Notes: generated by a model not told the origin, from the sequence alone. Positions 42,720-52,375 are shown, numbered from the stretch's first letter. The stretch is DNA of 64,000 nt from Sabulicella rubraurantiaca (GCF_017355885.1 NZ_JAFEUU010000009.1:1-64000); one strand, 5' to 3'. Made by a program: numbers and translations.

Positions 42720-43505
42720 ATGGCCCACGCCCTCGATCGTTCCGCCCCCACCCTGCTCCGCAATGCCGATCTGGACACGCCGGAGATCCGGCAGGCCCGG
42801 GTGGACCTCGCCGCCTGCTTCCGCATGGCGCACCGGCTGGGGCTGCACGAGGGGATCTGCAATCACCTCTCCTTCGTCGTGCCAGGGCACGACGACCTGA
42901 TGCTGGTGAACCCCTATGGGCTCAGCTTCGGCGAGGTGACGGCGTCGCGCCTCCTGATCACCGACTTCCACGGCAACGTAGTGGCGGGGGAGGGGGTGCC
43001 GGAGGCCACGGCCTTCTTCATCCATGCGCGGCTGCACATGAAGCACCCGCGTGCCAAGGCCGCCTTCCACACCCACATGCCCAACGCCACCGCGCTTTCC
43101 ATGCTGGAGGGGCAGCCTTTGGTCTGGGCCGGGCAGACGGCGCTGAAGTTCTACGGCCGCACCCTGGTGGACGAGGATTACAACGGCCTCGCCCTGGATG
43201 AGCGCGAGGGCGACCGCATCGCCGCCTCTCTGGGCGACGCCGACATCGTCTTCATGAAGAATCACGGCGTCATGGTGGTCGGCCCGACCATCTCCGAGGC
43301 CTGGGACGACCTCTACTACCTGGAGCGTGCCTGCGAGGTGCAGCGCCTCGCCATGGCCACCGGCCGGACGCTGAAGCCGGTGCCGGACTCGGTGGCCCGC
43401 CTGACCTATGAGCAGATGCGCGAGGGCGACCGGGAAAGCGCCCGGCTGCACCTGGAGAGCGTCAAGCGGCAGCTGCTGAAGACCGATCCCGACTACGTGG
43501 AGTGA
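42720..43505 (+). CDS. class II aldolase/adducin family protein
   Basis: About 261 residues. A zinc-dependent aldolase or epimerase fold. Metal ligands are expected at HTHMPNATALSML, and the loop GICNHLSFVVPGHDDLMLV binds the substrate phosphate or carboxylate. MKNHGVMVVGPTISEAWDDL and YYLERACEVQRLA complete the family pattern. Many members of this subgroup without an associated kinase have unknown substrates. The ATG at 42720 agrees with normal length; an earlier in-frame start (42657) would overlap the divergent hydrolase leader. Confidence 0.87.
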   Translation: MAHALDRSAPTLLRNADLDTPEIRQARVDLAACFRMAHRLGLHEGICNHLSFVVPGHDDLMLVNPYGLSFGEVTASRLLITDFHGNVVAGEGVPEATAFFIHARLHMKHPRAKAAFHTHMPNATALSMLEGQPLVWAGQTALKFYGRTLVDEDYNGLALDEREGDRIAASLGDADIVFMKNHGVMVVGPTISEAWDDLYYLERACEVQRLAMATGRTLKPVPDSVARLTYEQMREGDRESARLHLESVKRQLLKTDPDYVE

Positions 43506-43511
43506 GGGGGG

Positions 43512-44348
43512 CTACGGCCCCTGGTCCAGCGCCGGGCGCAGCGCCGCGGCTTCGGCCTCGGGCACAAGCCCCTCGCGCAGGAACAGGTCTATCAGCACCA
43601 GGTTCACGTTGAACTTCACGCTGTCCCGCTCCCGCACCTCGGCCAGGACGCGGGGGAGGGGCCAGAGTTCGAACCGCTCCACCTCGTCGTCATTGGGCCT
43701 GGGCTCCCAGCCTTCCGGCAGGTCGAGGTCGAAGCAGTGCAGCACGTCGCGCCGCAGCCCCTCGTCATTGGTCATGACATAGGAGATGCGGCCCACGCGC
43801 CGCGCCTGCCGGGCCAGCTCGGCGGGGAGGGAGGCTTCCTCCTCCGCCTCCTTCAGCAGGGTGGTCTCCGCCGTCATCCCTGCCGGGATCCCCCCGGCGA
43901 CGAGGTTGTCCAGCTTCCCCGGCGCCACCGCCTTGTTGCGCGCGCGGAACCCGACCCAGAGATGCGGGCCATCCGGACGGCGGACGAGGCCGTTCAGGTG
44001 GACGCCCTGGCCGATCACCCCGAATTGCGGCACCAGCCCCCGGTCTAGCGTGCCCAGGACCGGCCCCTCGGCCTCGGCGCGGATGTCGAACAGCTCGTTC
44101 CGGATGCGGCCAAAGCCGCGCTTCGCCAAATCCCGCGCGATGCGCGCCAGCGCGTCGGAGCGCTGAGCCGGGGTGCGGAACCGCCCGGCCATGGCCACGC
44201 CGCGCCCGTCGAAATGGATCTCGGCCGGAAAGAAGGCCAGGGCGCGGGCGAGTTCCGGCGCCACCCAGCCCACCTGCGCCTCGCCAAAGCGGAAGGGCAG
44301 GAGATGGGCGGGGGAGGGGGTGTTGTTGCAGGCATGGATGTGCCGCAT
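43512..44348 (-). CDS. DUF4743/Nudix hydrolase family protein
   Basis: About 278 residues. The N-terminal DUF4743 region opens HIHACNNTPSPAHLLPFRFG. The Nudix domain follows, with GLVRRPDGPHLWVGFRARNK, LDNLVAGGIPAGMTAET and LLKEAEEEASLPAELA as the Nudix box (Lys in place of the usual Arg). This architecture occurs in plant and yeast Nudix proteins acting on oxidised thiamine diphosphate. The same repair role is plausible here but not proven. ATG 44348 was chosen because the family starts just before the HIHACN motif; ATG 44372 is an alternative. Convergent with the aldolase gene (6-base gap). Confidence 0.85.
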   Translation of the reverse strand: MRHIHACNNTPSPAHLLPFRFGEAQVGWVAPELARALAFFPAEIHFDGRGVAMAGRFRTPAQRSDALARIARDLAKRGFGRIRNELFDIRAEAEGPVLGTLDRGLVPQFGVIGQGVHLNGLVRRPDGPHLWVGFRARNKAVAPGKLDNLVAGGIPAGMTAETTLLKEAEEEASLPAELARQARRVGRISYVMTNDEGLRRDVLHCFDLDLPEGWEPRPNDDEVERFELWPLPRVLAEVRERDSVKFNVNLVLIDLFLREGLVPEAEAAALRPALDQGP

Positions 44349-44425
44349 CAGCGTTCCGGACATGGGCGCCATGTGGCACGGGCCATGCGCTTTCCAAAGG
44401 CCTCGCGCCGCGCCACATCCCTGAC

Positions 44426-46291
44426 ATGACTGCCAAGACCTATCTGCCCTCCGGCCATGGAGGGGCGCTGCGCGCCATCCTTCCCTATCTGTGGCCTGCC
44501 GGGGAACCGGGGCTGCGGCTGCGCGTCGTCCTGGCGGTGCTCTTCCTGGTGCTGTCCAAGGCGGCCAACGTGCTCGTTCCCATCGCCTATGCCCGCGCCG
44601 TGGATGCGCTGGCCCCGACCGAGGGGGCGGGCGCGCTGCTCGCCATCCCGATCGCGCTGGTGGTGGGTTATGGCTTGCTGCGCGTCATGGCCTCGCTGCT
44701 GGCCGAGGCGCGCAACGCCGTCTTCGCGCGGGTCCAGGCGCGGGCGGGGCGGCGGGTCGCGCTCTCGGTGTTCCGCCACCTCCATGCGCTCTCCATGCGC
44801 TTCCATATGGACCGTGCGACGGGCGGGCTGTCGCGCGTGATCGAGCGCGGCGTGCGCGGCATCGCCATCACGCTCAACTTCCTGCTGTTCAACATCATCC
44901 CCACTATCCTGGAGATCGTGCTGGTGGCGGGCATCCTGTGGTGGATGTTCGCATGGTCCTTCGCCGTGACCATCCTCGGCACGATCGTCGCCTATGTCGC
45001 CTTCACCCTGGCCTTCACCAACTGGCGGCTGCGCTTCCGCCGCGCGATGAACGAGACCGACCAGGAGGCCAACACCAAGGCGGTGGACTCCCTACTGAAC
45101 TACGAGACGGTGAAGTACTTCAACAACGAGCGCCATGAATCCGCCCGCTACGATGAGAGCATGACCCGCTACGAGCACGCCTACACCCGCTCGGAAGTCA
45201 CGCTGAACATGCTGAACAGTGGCCAGGCGGCGCTGATGGCGCTGGGGCTGACGGTGGTGATGCTGCTCGCGGGCCAGGGCATCGCCGCCGGCACCATGAC
45301 GGTGGGCGACTTCGTCATGGTGAACACCTACCTGATCCAGCTCTACCTGCCGCTGAACATCCTGGGATTCGCCTATCGCGAGATCCGCCAGGGCCTGACC
45401 GACATGGAGGAGATGTTCCGGCTGCTCAACGTGCCGGCCGAGGTGTCAGACGCGCCGGACGCGAAGCCCCTGGCCGTCACGGCGGGCGCCGTCGCCTTCC
45501 GCGACGTGCGGTTCAGCTATCGTCCGGACCGGGAGATCCTGAAGGGCGTTTCCTTCGAAGTGCCGCCGGGGCGGATGCTGGCGATCGTCGGCCCGACAGG
45601 GGCAGGGAAGTCCACCATCTCCCGCCTACTGTTTCGCTTCTACGACGTGACGGGGGGCGCGGTGGAGGTGGACGGGCAGGATGTCCGCTCAGTGACGCAG
45701 GACAGCCTGCGCCGGGCCATCGGCGTGGTTCCGCAGGACACGGTGCTGTTCAACGACACCATCGCCTACAACATCGCCTACGGCCGCCCCGGCGCTACGG
45801 AGGCAGAGGTGATCGAGGCCGCCAAGCTGGCCCAGGTGCACGATTTCGTCCTGAAGCTTCCCGAGGGTTACAAGACGCGCGTCGGCGAGCGGGGGCTGAA
45901 GCTCTCCGGCGGCGAGAAGCAGCGCGTCGCCATCGCCCGCACCATCCTGAAGGACCCGCGCATCCTGATCCTGGACGAGGCGACCAGCGCCCTGGACACG
46001 AGGACGGAGCAGGAGATCCAGGCCGCGCTTCGCGACGTGTCGCGCGGCCGCACCACGCTGATCATCGCGCACCGGCTTTCCACCGTGGTGGAGGCCGACG
46101 AGATCATCGTCCTCCAGGAGGGGCGCATCGCCGAGCGCGGCTCCCACGCCGCGCTGATGGCCAAGGGCGGGCTCTATGCCGAGATGTGGCGGCGCCAGAG
46201 CGAAGCGGTGGCTGCGGCCGAGGCGGCCGCCCGCGCCGAGGAGGATGCGCGCTTCGGCGAGGTGGCACAGCCCGGCACGGCTGCGGAATGA
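44426..46291 (+). CDS. Atm1-type ABC exporter half-transporter
   Basis: About 621 residues: an N-terminal six-helix transmembrane domain (~30-320) fused to a nucleotide-binding domain (~360-595). Atm1 features include HALSMRFHMDRATGGLSRV and DSLLNYETVKYFNNERHE, the glutathione-binding region. The ATPase has Walker A VGPTGAGKSTISRLL, Q-loop GVVPQDTVLFNDTI, signature LSGGEKQRVAIARTI, Walker B ILILDEATSALDTRTE and the H-loop IIAHRLSTV. It works as a homodimer, exporting glutathione-linked sulfur or metal complexes. The C-terminal tail (from ~598) is Ala/Glu-rich. It is divergent from the Nudix gene. Confidence 0.95.
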   Translation: MTAKTYLPSGHGGALRAILPYLWPAGEPGLRLRVVLAVLFLVLSKAANVLVPIAYARAVDALAPTEGAGALLAIPIALVVGYGLLRVMASLLAEARNAVFARVQARAGRRVALSVFRHLHALSMRFHMDRATGGLSRVIERGVRGIAITLNFLLFNIIPTILEIVLVAGILWWMFAWSFAVTILGTIVAYVAFTLAFTNWRLRFRRAMNETDQEANTKAVDSLLNYETVKYFNNERHESARYDESMTRYEHAYTRSEVTLNMLNSGQAALMALGLTVVMLLAGQGIAAGTMTVGDFVMVNTYLIQLYLPLNILGFAYREIRQGLTDMEEMFRLLNVPAEVSDAPDAKPLAVTAGAVAFRDVRFSYRPDREILKGVSFEVPPGRMLAIVGPTGAGKSTISRLLFRFYDVTGGAVEVDGQDVRSVTQDSLRRAIGVVPQDTVLFNDTIAYNIAYGRPGATEAEVIEAAKLAQVHDFVLKLPEGYKTRVGERGLKLSGGEKQRVAIARTILKDPRILILDEATSALDTRTEQEIQAALRDVSRGRTTLIIAHRLSTVVEADEIIVLQEGRIAERGSHAALMAKGGLYAEMWRRQSEAVAAAEAAARAEEDARFGEVAQPGTAAE

Positions 46292-46370
46292 CAGAGCGTT
46301 AATACGACCCGGGGTTCCTCCGCGCAGGCGGGCTTCCCATCTGGGCGACAATTCATGGAGTTGACTGGGA

Positions 46371-46619
46371 ATGCAGCACGATTTGGGCGACGCGCCCGAG
46401 GATCTGAGCCACGCGGGGTCGGTGGTGGACAAGGCGATCGAGTACATGCTCGAGCAGCAGATCGCCCCGATCTCGGCCGCCTCGGCCCTCCTGGGCGGGG
46501 CGCTCGGCCTGCTGGCGCGCTCCATGGATGACCGCTCCATCGCGGGCATCCTCCGCCAGGCCCTGCACAGCGTGGAATCCGGCGAGCTGCGCTCCCTCCC
46601 GACGCTGCCCAAGGGTTGA
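46371..46619 (+). CDS. hypothetical protein, 82 residues
   Basis: A frame with ATG 46371 preceded by GGAGTTGACTGGGA. It encodes an acidic N-terminus ([20 protein letters not shown]), a hydrophobic helix ([20 protein letters not shown]) and a C-terminus ending [10 protein letters not shown]. Third-position codon bias matches real genes nearby, and a hairpin terminator follows directly. No family is recognised. It could be a small membrane-associated protein. Confidence 0.6.
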   Translation: MQHDLGDAPEDLSHAGSVVDKAIEYMLEQQIAPISAASALLGGALGLLARSMDDRSIAGILRQALHSVESGELRSLPTLPKG

Positions 46620-46626
46620 CTCCCGG

Positions 46627-46650
46627 GCCGGGCGGCGGCAAAAGCCCGGC
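46627..46650 (+). terminator. hairpin terminator before rpmB
   Basis: Inverted repeat GCCGGGC (46627-46633) and GCCCGGC (46644-46650), 7 bp perfect, with a 10-base A-rich loop (ggcggcaaaa), followed by ttcctgttc. It lies eight bases past the small hypothetical gene and about 63 bases before the rpmB start, so rpmB should have its own promoter in between. Confidence 0.6.
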
Positions 46651-46713
46651 TTCCTGTTCACCTCCGCGCGCGGGGTATCCCTGCGCGCGCTTCCGTTTCT
46701 TGGGGACTGCATC

Positions 46714-47013
46714 ATGGCTCGCCGCTGCGGCATCACGGGCAAGGGCGTCATGTCCGGCAACAATGTCAGCCACGCCAACAACAAGACGCGGCGCCGCTTC
46801 TTGCCCAACCTGCAGGAGCAGTCCTTCTTCAGCGACGTGCTGGGCACCTCGATCCAACTGCGCCTGTCCACCAACGGCATCCGCACCATCGAGCACAATG
46901 GCGGCCTGGACGCCTTCCTGCTCGGCACGCCGGATCGCCGCCTGCCGGATGAGGCCCGCATGCTGAAGCGCCGCATCGAGCGCGCCCAGGCGAAGAAGGC
47001 CACCGCGGCCTGA
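46714..47013 (+). CDS. rpmB: 50S ribosomal protein L28
   Basis: About 99 residues. The N-terminal [20 protein letters not shown] and [19 protein letters not shown] are standard L28. The C-terminal extension with [20 protein letters not shown] is usual in alphaproteobacteria. ATG 46714 has GGGGA upstream. It ends one base before the convergent phytase-like gene stop. Adjacent cobT, cobS, J-domain and bolA genes form a grouping that I recall as conserved in many alphaproteobacteria. Confidence 0.96.
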   Translation: MARRCGITGKGVMSGNNVSHANNKTRRRFLPNLQEQSFFSDVLGTSIQLRLSTNGIRTIEHNGGLDAFLLGTPDRRLPDEARMLKRRIERAQAKKATAA

Positions 47014-47014
47014 T

Positions 47015-47824
47015 TCAGCCGAGGCGGTAAAGCGCCAGTAGGCTCCGCTGAAAGAGGTTCTGGTTGTCGTCCGACAGGAGGACGACCAGGACCCCTTCGC
47101 GCGTCCGGGTCACGGAAACAGCCTCCCAGTTCTCCGCCAGAGCATCGCCCGGCATCTCCAGCCAGGTCTCGCTCTCCAGCACGGGCGCGGACAGGTTCGC
47201 CACGTGGGCGAGGCGGGAGCGGAAACCACCGAACAGGCTGAAATCCCGCTCCAGCACTAGCACTCCGCCGCCCGGCAACGCGGCGGCGTCGGTGGGCGAA
47301 TAGCCCGGCGCGGCACGGTAGAGCCGCTCCTCCCAGCCCGCATCCTGACCCAGCCAGGCGACCCTTAGCCCCTCACGCCCCAGCGTCTCCGCAATGGCGA
47401 GGAGGCGCCCGTCGGGCAGCAGGGTCAGCGACTCCAGCCCGCCATTGGACGTGGCCGCCTCCAGCCCTGGCGGCGCGGGGAAGTGGCGTGCCGGGCCGTC
47501 CAGCCGCTCATAGCGCCAGATGCGGTGCTGCCGCTCGAACCCCACGAGCCAAGAGCCGTCGGGCAGCCGGGCGAGCGACTCGGCATCGCCCGCCGTGCCG
47601 CGCAGGGGCCGTCCCGCCAGGTCGCGCAGCGGCCCATGCCGCACGGAATCGATCTCCAGCGGGTCAGGCCGGATTTTCGCCTGCCACCACCGGCCGCGGT
47701 CGCTCACCACGGTCAGGGTTAGGTCGCCCGCCAGATGCGCTCCGGAGAAGCCGCCAAACCCCCAGACCGTGGTGTCGAGCGCCAACAGGCCGAGTGGCTC
47801 CAGGCGCCCGCGCGAGACCAACAC
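47015..47824 (-). CDS. phytase-like (esterase-like activity of phytase) family protein
   Basis: About 269 residues from GTG 47824. Beta-propeller-like sequence with LEPLGLLALDTTVWGFGGFS, TVVSDRGRWWQAKI, GDAESLARLPDGSWLVGFER, SNGGLESLTLLPDGRLLAIA, GYSPTDAAALPGGGVLVLER and LLSDDNQNLFQRSLLALYRL. This is the PF13449 phytase-like pattern; enzymatic activity is unproven for most members. In the same frame just upstream (47893-47825) lies a Tat/lipoprotein-like leader, [19 protein letters not shown], overlapping the end of cobT, but it has no ATG, GTG or TTG start. The true N-terminus may use a CTG at 47893 and be exported. Confidence 0.82.
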   Translation of the reverse strand: MLVSRGRLEPLGLLALDTTVWGFGGFSGAHLAGDLTLTVVSDRGRWWQAKIRPDPLEIDSVRHGPLRDLAGRPLRGTAGDAESLARLPDGSWLVGFERQHRIWRYERLDGPARHFPAPPGLEAATSNGGLESLTLLPDGRLLAIAETLGREGLRVAWLGQDAGWEERLYRAAPGYSPTDAAALPGGGVLVLERDFSLFGGFRSRLAHVANLSAPVLESETWLEMPGDALAENWEAVSVTRTREGVLVVLLSDDNQNLFQRSLLALYRLG

Positions 47825-47879
47825 CTGCCCCGCCGCGCAGCCCGGCGCGGCGAGGGCGGCGGCCAGGAAGGCGCGGCGG

Positions 47880-49745
47880 CTAGACGATCGCAGGGGCGCG
47901 CTCGGCCGCTGCGCGCTGCCACGCTTCGGCCGCGTCCTCGTCGAAGAGTTCGGCGAGCTTCTTCATCATGGTGCCGCCCAGCTCCTCGGCGTCCACGATG
48001 GTGACGGCGCGGCGGTAGTAGCGCGTGACATCGTGGCCGATACCGATGGCGATCAGCTCCACCGCGCCGCGGTGCTCGATCTCCTTGATCTGGTCGCGCA
48101 GATGGCGCTCCAGGTAGTTCCCGGGATTCACGGACAGGGTGCTGTCATCCACCGGTGCGCCGTCGCTGATCACCATCAGGATGCGCCGGTGCTCGGAGCG
48201 GGCGAGAAGGCGCTTATAGGCCCAGGCCAGCGCCTCGCCGTCGATGTTCTCCTTGAGCAGCCCCTCGCGCAGCATCAGCCCCATGGCGCGGCGCGACCGG
48301 CGCCAGGGCGCGTCGGCGGCCTTGTAGACGATGTGGCGCAGGTCGTTCAGGCGGCCGGGGTTGCGCGGCTTGCCTTCCTGCACCCAGCGCTCGCGGCTCT
48401 GCCCGCCCTTCCAGGCGCGGGTGGTGAAGCCCAGGATCTCCGTCTTGACCGCGCAGCGCTCCAGCGTGCGAGCCAGGATGTCGGCGCACATCGCTGCCAC
48501 CGTGATCGGCCGCCCGCGCATGGAGCCCGAGTTGTCGATCAGCAGCGTCACAACCGTGTCGCGGAAATCCGCGTCGCGCTCCCGCTTGTAGGAGAGGGCG
48601 TGCATCGGGTTGGTGACGACGCGCGTCAGCCGCGAGACGTCGAGCAGCCCCTCCTCCAGGTCGAACTCCCAGGCGCGCTGCTGCTGCGCCATCAGCCGGC
48701 GCTGGAGGCGGTTCGCCAGCTTTGAGACGACACCCTGCAGGTGCTGGAGCTGCTGGTCCAGCTGCTGGCGCAGCCGCGTCAGCTCGTCCGGGTCGCAAAG
48801 GTCCTCGGCCTCCACCACCTCGTCGAAGGCGGTGTTGAAGGCGCGGTAGCGGCTGATGTCGTCGGTCTGGGGCGGTTCCTTGCGGGCCTGCGGGCCGCCG
48901 GGCTTCTCGTCGCCCTCGGCGGCGGCGCCTTCCTCCTCGGAATCCTGCGCCTCTTCCTCGGCGGCCTCGCCCTCCATGGTCTCGGGCTCGGCGCCCTGCA
49001 TGGATTCCTGGTCCTGCGCCTGGGCCTCGCCAGCGCTGGCCTGCTGGTCCTGGGCGTTCTCCTCGCCGCCCTCGTCGCCTTCCTCGTCCTGGTCGGCCTC
49101 GCTCTCCACCTCGGCCTCGGCGAGGTCGAGGGCGGAAAGGAGCCTGCGCGCGGCGCGGGCGAAGGCGTCCTGGTCGTCCGTCGCGCGCGACAACTCGTCC
49201 AGCGCGCCCTCCGCCTTCTCGTCCAGGGAGCCGCGCCACATCTCCAGCACGCGCTGCGCCGCAGGGGGCGGGGCCTCGCCGCTGATCTTCTCACGCGCCA
49301 GCAGGGACAGCGCCGTGTGCAGCGGCAGCTGGTCCTTGCGGGTCATGCGGTCATAGCCCTCGCTCTCCGCCTCGTCGGCGAGGCGGGCGCGAAGGTTTGC
49401 AGCGACGCCTGCCATGTGGCGGGAGCCAACGGCCTGGACGCGCACATCCTCCAGCGCGTCGAACACCTCGCGCGCCTCGCGGCGGGCGGGGGCACGGGCG
49501 GCGTGCGTCGCCTCGTCGTGGTGGCGCAGCTTCAGCGCCACCGCGTCGGCAGCGCCGCGCAGCTTCGCCATCTCGGCAGGGGGCAGGGCGCGGGTGGGCA
49601 GGGGCAGGCGCGCGCGCTTGCCTGCGACCCCCGCGGGGCCAGGCTGGAAGGCCACCTGAACCTCGGGCGTCTGGGCAATGGCGCGGATGGCGCCCGCCGT
49701 GGCGCGCTTGAACTCTTCCTGCCTGGTCTGGTCGGGCTTGCTCAT
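47880..49745 (-). CDS. cobT: aerobic cobaltochelatase subunit CobT
   Basis: About 621 residues. With CobS and CobN it inserts cobalt into hydrogenobyrinic acid a,c-diamide in aerobic cobalamin synthesis. The N-terminal helical part carries [21 protein letters not shown] long Glu/Asp/Gln-rich linker (~215-295) follows. The C-terminal von Willebrand A domain has the MIDAS motif [20 protein letters not shown], then [20 protein letters not shown] and [20 protein letters not shown]. The acidic linker is normal for CobT. It follows cobS by 16 bases on the same strand. CobN is not in the window. Confidence 0.97.
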   Translation of the reverse strand: MSKPDQTRQEEFKRATAGAIRAIAQTPEVQVAFQPGPAGVAGKRARLPLPTRALPPAEMAKLRGAADAVALKLRHHDEATHAARAPARREAREVFDALEDVRVQAVGSRHMAGVAANLRARLADEAESEGYDRMTRKDQLPLHTALSLLAREKISGEAPPPAAQRVLEMWRGSLDEKAEGALDELSRATDDQDAFARAARRLLSALDLAEAEVESEADQDEEGDEGGEENAQDQQASAGEAQAQDQESMQGAEPETMEGEAAEEEAQDSEEEGAAAEGDEKPGGPQARKEPPQTDDISRYRAFNTAFDEVVEAEDLCDPDELTRLRQQLDQQLQHLQGVVSKLANRLQRRLMAQQQRAWEFDLEEGLLDVSRLTRVVTNPMHALSYKRERDADFRDTVVTLLIDNSGSMRGRPITVAAMCADILARTLERCAVKTEILGFTTRAWKGGQSRERWVQEGKPRNPGRLNDLRHIVYKAADAPWRRSRRAMGLMLREGLLKENIDGEALAWAYKRLLARSEHRRILMVISDGAPVDDSTLSVNPGNYLERHLRDQIKEIEHRGAVELIAIGIGHDVTRYYRRAVTIVDAEELGGTMMKKLAELFDEDAAEAWQRAAAERAPAIV

Positions 49746-49761
49746 CGTGGCGCGCCGGGGC

Positions 49762-50766
49762 TCACCCCGCCTTCTTGTAGAGCCCCGTCTGGATCTCCTC
49801 GTTGAAGCAGCGCTGGTAGTATTCGGCCACCGTCGCGCGCTCCGCCTCGTCGCACTTGTTGAGGAAGGTGAGGCGGAAGGCGAAGCCCACGTCGCCGAAG
49901 ATGCGCGCGTTGTCGGCCCAGGTGATGACCGTGCGCGGCGACATGACGGTGGAGATGTCGCCGGCGATGAAGCCCGCGCGGGTAAGGTCGGCGAGCGCCA
50001 CCATGGCCTCCACCTGCTTGCGCATCTTGGCGTCGTTGGACGCGCCCATCTTCGCCAGGACGATGTCCACCTCCTGCCCGTGCGGCAGGTAGTTCAGCGT
50101 GCAGACGATGTTCCAGCGATCCATCTGGCCCTGGTTGATCTGCTGCGTGCCATGGTACAGCCCCGTCGTGTCGCCGAGGCCCACCGTGTTCGCCGTGGAG
50201 AAGAGGCGGAACATCGGGTGCGGGCGGATCACCCGGTTCTGGTCGAGCAGAGTCAGCTTGCCCTCGACCTCCAGCACGCGCTGGATCACGAACATCACGT
50301 CCGGCCGGCCGGCATCGTACTCGTCGAAGACCAGCGCGCAGGGATGCTGGAGCGCCCAGGGCAGGATGCCCTCGCGGAACTCCGTCACCTGCTTGCCATC
50401 CTTCAGGACGATGGCGTCCTTGCCGATCAGGTCGATGCGGCTGATGTGGCTGTCCAGGTTCACGCGGATGCAGGGCCAGTTCAGCCGCGCCGCCACCTGC
50501 TCGATGTGCGTGGACTTGCCGGTGCCGTGATAGCCCTGGACCATGACGCGCCGGTTGTGTGCGAAGCCCGCCAGGATGGCGAGGGTCGTGTCGCGATCGA
50601 AGCGATAGGAATTGTCCACCTCGGGCACGTGCTCCGTGCGCACCGAGTAGGCGGGGACCTGCATGTCCACGTCCAAGCCGAAGGCCTCGCGGGCGCTCAC
50701 CGTCGTATCGGGCATGGAGATCGCGCCCGTCGGCTGCACCTCAGCCAGATTTGCCACCTTGTTCAT
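49762..50766 (-). CDS. cobS: aerobic cobaltochelatase subunit CobS (AAA+ ATPase)
   Basis: About 334 residues. The AAA+ partner of CobT; the hexameric ring drives CobN. It opens [19 protein letters not shown]. Walker A is [20 protein letters not shown], and the Walker B region is [20 protein letters not shown]. Sensor and arginine-finger regions are [20 protein letters not shown] and [20 protein letters not shown] 50766 was preferred over the adjacent GTG 50769 because GGAAG precedes it. It belongs with cobT and lies just downstream of the J-domain gene. Confidence 0.97.
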   Translation of the reverse strand: MNKVANLAEVQPTGAISMPDTTVSAREAFGLDVDMQVPAYSVRTEHVPEVDNSYRFDRDTTLAILAGFAHNRRVMVQGYHGTGKSTHIEQVAARLNWPCIRVNLDSHISRIDLIGKDAIVLKDGKQVTEFREGILPWALQHPCALVFDEYDAGRPDVMFVIQRVLEVEGKLTLLDQNRVIRPHPMFRLFSTANTVGLGDTTGLYHGTQQINQGQMDRWNIVCTLNYLPHGQEVDIVLAKMGASNDAKMRKQVEAMVALADLTRAGFIAGDISTVMSPRTVITWADNARIFGDVGFAFRLTFLNKCDEAERATVAEYYQRCFNEEIQTGLYKKAG

Positions 50767-50826
50767 CACGCTTCCGCTTCGTCCGATGGGGTTCCGGGAG
50801 ACTCTAAGCCAGGGGCGCCGGACGCG

Positions 50827-51405
50827 CTACCCGGCGGCCGCCCGCGGGGCCTCGTCCCCAAGCCGCTTCCGCAGGAGCGCATAGGCGCGGCTGATGTCCT
50901 TGAAGCGCTCCTCTGCCCGCTTGTCGCCCTTGTTGGCGTCCGGGTGGTGGCGCTTCGCCAGTTCCTTGTAGCGCGACTTCAGCGCGCCTGCGTCGAGCGG
51001 CCAGTCTAGTTCCAAAACGCCCAGCGCGGCCCGGAGTTCCGGCGGCGCCTCCCTGCGCTGCGGCTGGGAGCGCGGCCGGGGCGCGGCCTGGCGGAGGATG
51101 CCCAGCGGGTCGCCCAGCTTACTGAGGTCCACATGGGCGCCCAGCCGACCCAGCGGCCAGGTGGGGCGCTGCCAGCCGGTGTCGGAGCGGATCGCGCTCT
51201 CGATATCGGCGCTCGGCATGCCTTTGTAAAAATCCCAGCCCGCGTTGTAGGCGCGGACGTGATCCAGGCAGAACCACAGGTAGTCGCGCAGGTTCCGGTC
51301 GCGCGGGGCGCGGAACTCACCGGGGAGGCAGCAGCCGGGCGCAGCACAGGTCTCGGACGGCGCCTTTGGGTCGCGCTGCGGCTGGAAACTGCTCCTTCGT
51401 GCCAT
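50827..51405 (-). CDS. J-domain (DnaJ-like) protein
   Basis: About 192 residues. The N-terminal part has a Cys-rich patch (CAAPGCCLPGEFRAPRD) and an aromatic stretch (LRDYLWFCLDHVRAYNAGW), which mark a family-specific domain. The C-terminal J domain (~125-185) contains LELDWPLDAGALKSRYKELA, the catalytic RHHPDANKG (HPD) and AEERFKDISRAYALLRKR. It should stimulate DnaK ATPase for a special client. There is no G/F region or zinc finger, so it is not general DnaJ. ATG 51405 was chosen from where conservation starts. It is divergent from bolA. Confidence 0.9.
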   Translation of the reverse strand: MARRSSFQPQRDPKAPSETCAAPGCCLPGEFRAPRDRNLRDYLWFCLDHVRAYNAGWDFYKGMPSADIESAIRSDTGWQRPTWPLGRLGAHVDLSKLGDPLGILRQAAPRPRSQPQRREAPPELRAALGVLELDWPLDAGALKSRYKELAKRHHPDANKGDKRAEERFKDISRAYALLRKRLGDEAPRAAAG

Positions 51406-51469
51406 CGGGAGGATATGGCGGGCGCGAAAGGGCTTGGCAACGGCGCGCGATGCGGGGAAATCTGCACCC

Positions 51470-51745
51470 ATGCCAAACCGCGCCGAGCGCATCCGTTCTA
51501 CGTTGGAAGCCCGTTTTTCCCCCTCGCAGATCGAGGTGGTGGACGACAGCCACGGCCATGCCGGCCATGCCGGCGCCCGACCGGAAGGGGAGACGCATTA
51601 CGGCGTCCTCCTTGTCAGCCCCGTCTTTTCCGGCATGGGGCGCGTGGACCGGTCCCGCGCGGTGCATGAGGCGCTGGCGGCGGAATTCTCCTCCGGGCTG
51701 CACGCGCTGGCGCTGACGCTGCGCGCGCCGGAAGAAGTCGCCTGA
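51470..51745 (+). CDS. BolA family protein
   Basis: About 91 residues. BolA-fold proteins partner monothiol glutaredoxins in iron-sulfur handling or regulation. Motifs: RIRSTLEARFSPSQIEVVDD, SHGHAGHAGARPEGETHYGV (conserved His residues that bind Fe-S) and RSRAVHEALAAEFSSGLHAL. The ATG at 51470 fits family length; upstream in-frame codons overlap the leader shared with the J-domain gene. It ends in a convergent region with two hairpins. Confidence 0.93.
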   Translation: MPNRAERIRSTLEARFSPSQIEVVDDSHGHAGHAGARPEGETHYGVLLVSPVFSGMGRVDRSRAVHEALAAEFSSGLHALALTLRAPEEVA

Positions 51746-51780
51746 GCCTTTTCAGGCTGAGCGGCGTCGCTCGGCCGCTC
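51745..51780. terminator. convergent terminator region between bolA and DUF2889 gene
   Basis: Two adjacent hairpins: AGCCT/AGGCT around TTTC (51745-51758), and GAGCGGC/GCCGCTC around an 8-base loop (51759-51780). The interval to the DUF2889 stop also holds a weaker GCCCG/CGGGC pair around an A-rich loop. Placement between two genes that face each other suggests bidirectional termination. Confidence 0.5.
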
Positions 51781-51811
51781 GGAAAGCCCGTCTAAAAAGC
51801 AAAGCGGGCCA

Positions 51812-52375
51812 TCACTCGCTCCATTCCGGCCATTTCCGGCGCACGACGGAGCTGTTCGGCGCATAGGCGTGACAGGTGCCGAGCAGGGCGGGGCGGCGCC
51901 GGGGCGCGCCCCCTTCCTCGGCCGTGCGCTGCTCCTGCTGCCGGCGGTGCCGGATGGGCCACATGGTCTGGAAGGCGACGGTCGCCATCTGGGCCAGCAC
52001 CTCGCGCAGATGGGTGCAGCCCTGCACGCCGCCCACCACCTCGTTCACCGCGCGGTTGAAGCCGGGGCCGATGGACAGGCCGGCGAGCTTGCGAAAATTG
52101 GGCGTGGCGCCGGGGCAGATGTCGAAGGGGGAATAATCCGTCACCGCCTCGCATTCGGTGATCATCATGTCGGTATTGATCGTCATGCGGACCCACATGC
52201 CGTGCAGCGCCTCGCCGGGATTGACCTGGCCGCGATGCTCCGACGGGAAGCCGTAGGTCTTGGTGTCGGTCAGGTGGGCCTCGATGTCCACCAGACCGTC
52301 ATCCCGCAGGTAGCCGCGCAGGGCGATGTCGCGCAGGTGATGGAGTTGCCGGGGAGCGGGGGCGGAAAGGGGCAT
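51812..52375 (-). CDS. DUF2889 family protein
   Basis: About 187 residues. It opens RQLHHLRDIALRGYLRDDGL and continues VDIEAHLTDTKTYGFPSEHR, MWVRMTINTDMMITECEAVT and GCTHLREVLAQMATVAFQT, the DUF2889 pattern. Conserved Cys/His in CEAVT...CPG...GCTHL could bind metal. The function is unknown. The C-terminal tail (from ~145) is basic and variable. It is divergent from secB across 125 bases that should hold both promoters. Confidence 0.85.
   Translation of the reverse strand: MPLSAPAPRQLHHLRDIALRGYLRDDGLVDIEAHLTDTKTYGFPSEHRGQVNPGEALHGMWVRMTINTDMMITECEAVTDYSPFDICPGATPNFRKLAGLSIGPGFNRAVNEVVGGVQGCTHLREVLAQMATVAFQTMWPIRHRRQQEQRTAEEGGAPRRRPALLGTCHAYAPNSSVVRRKWPEWSE

Noticed and set aside
48850-49110. 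Glu/Asp/Gln-rich low-complexity stretch in cobT
   Set aside because: An acidic linker between the two halves of CobT is normal for the family, not an expansion artefact.
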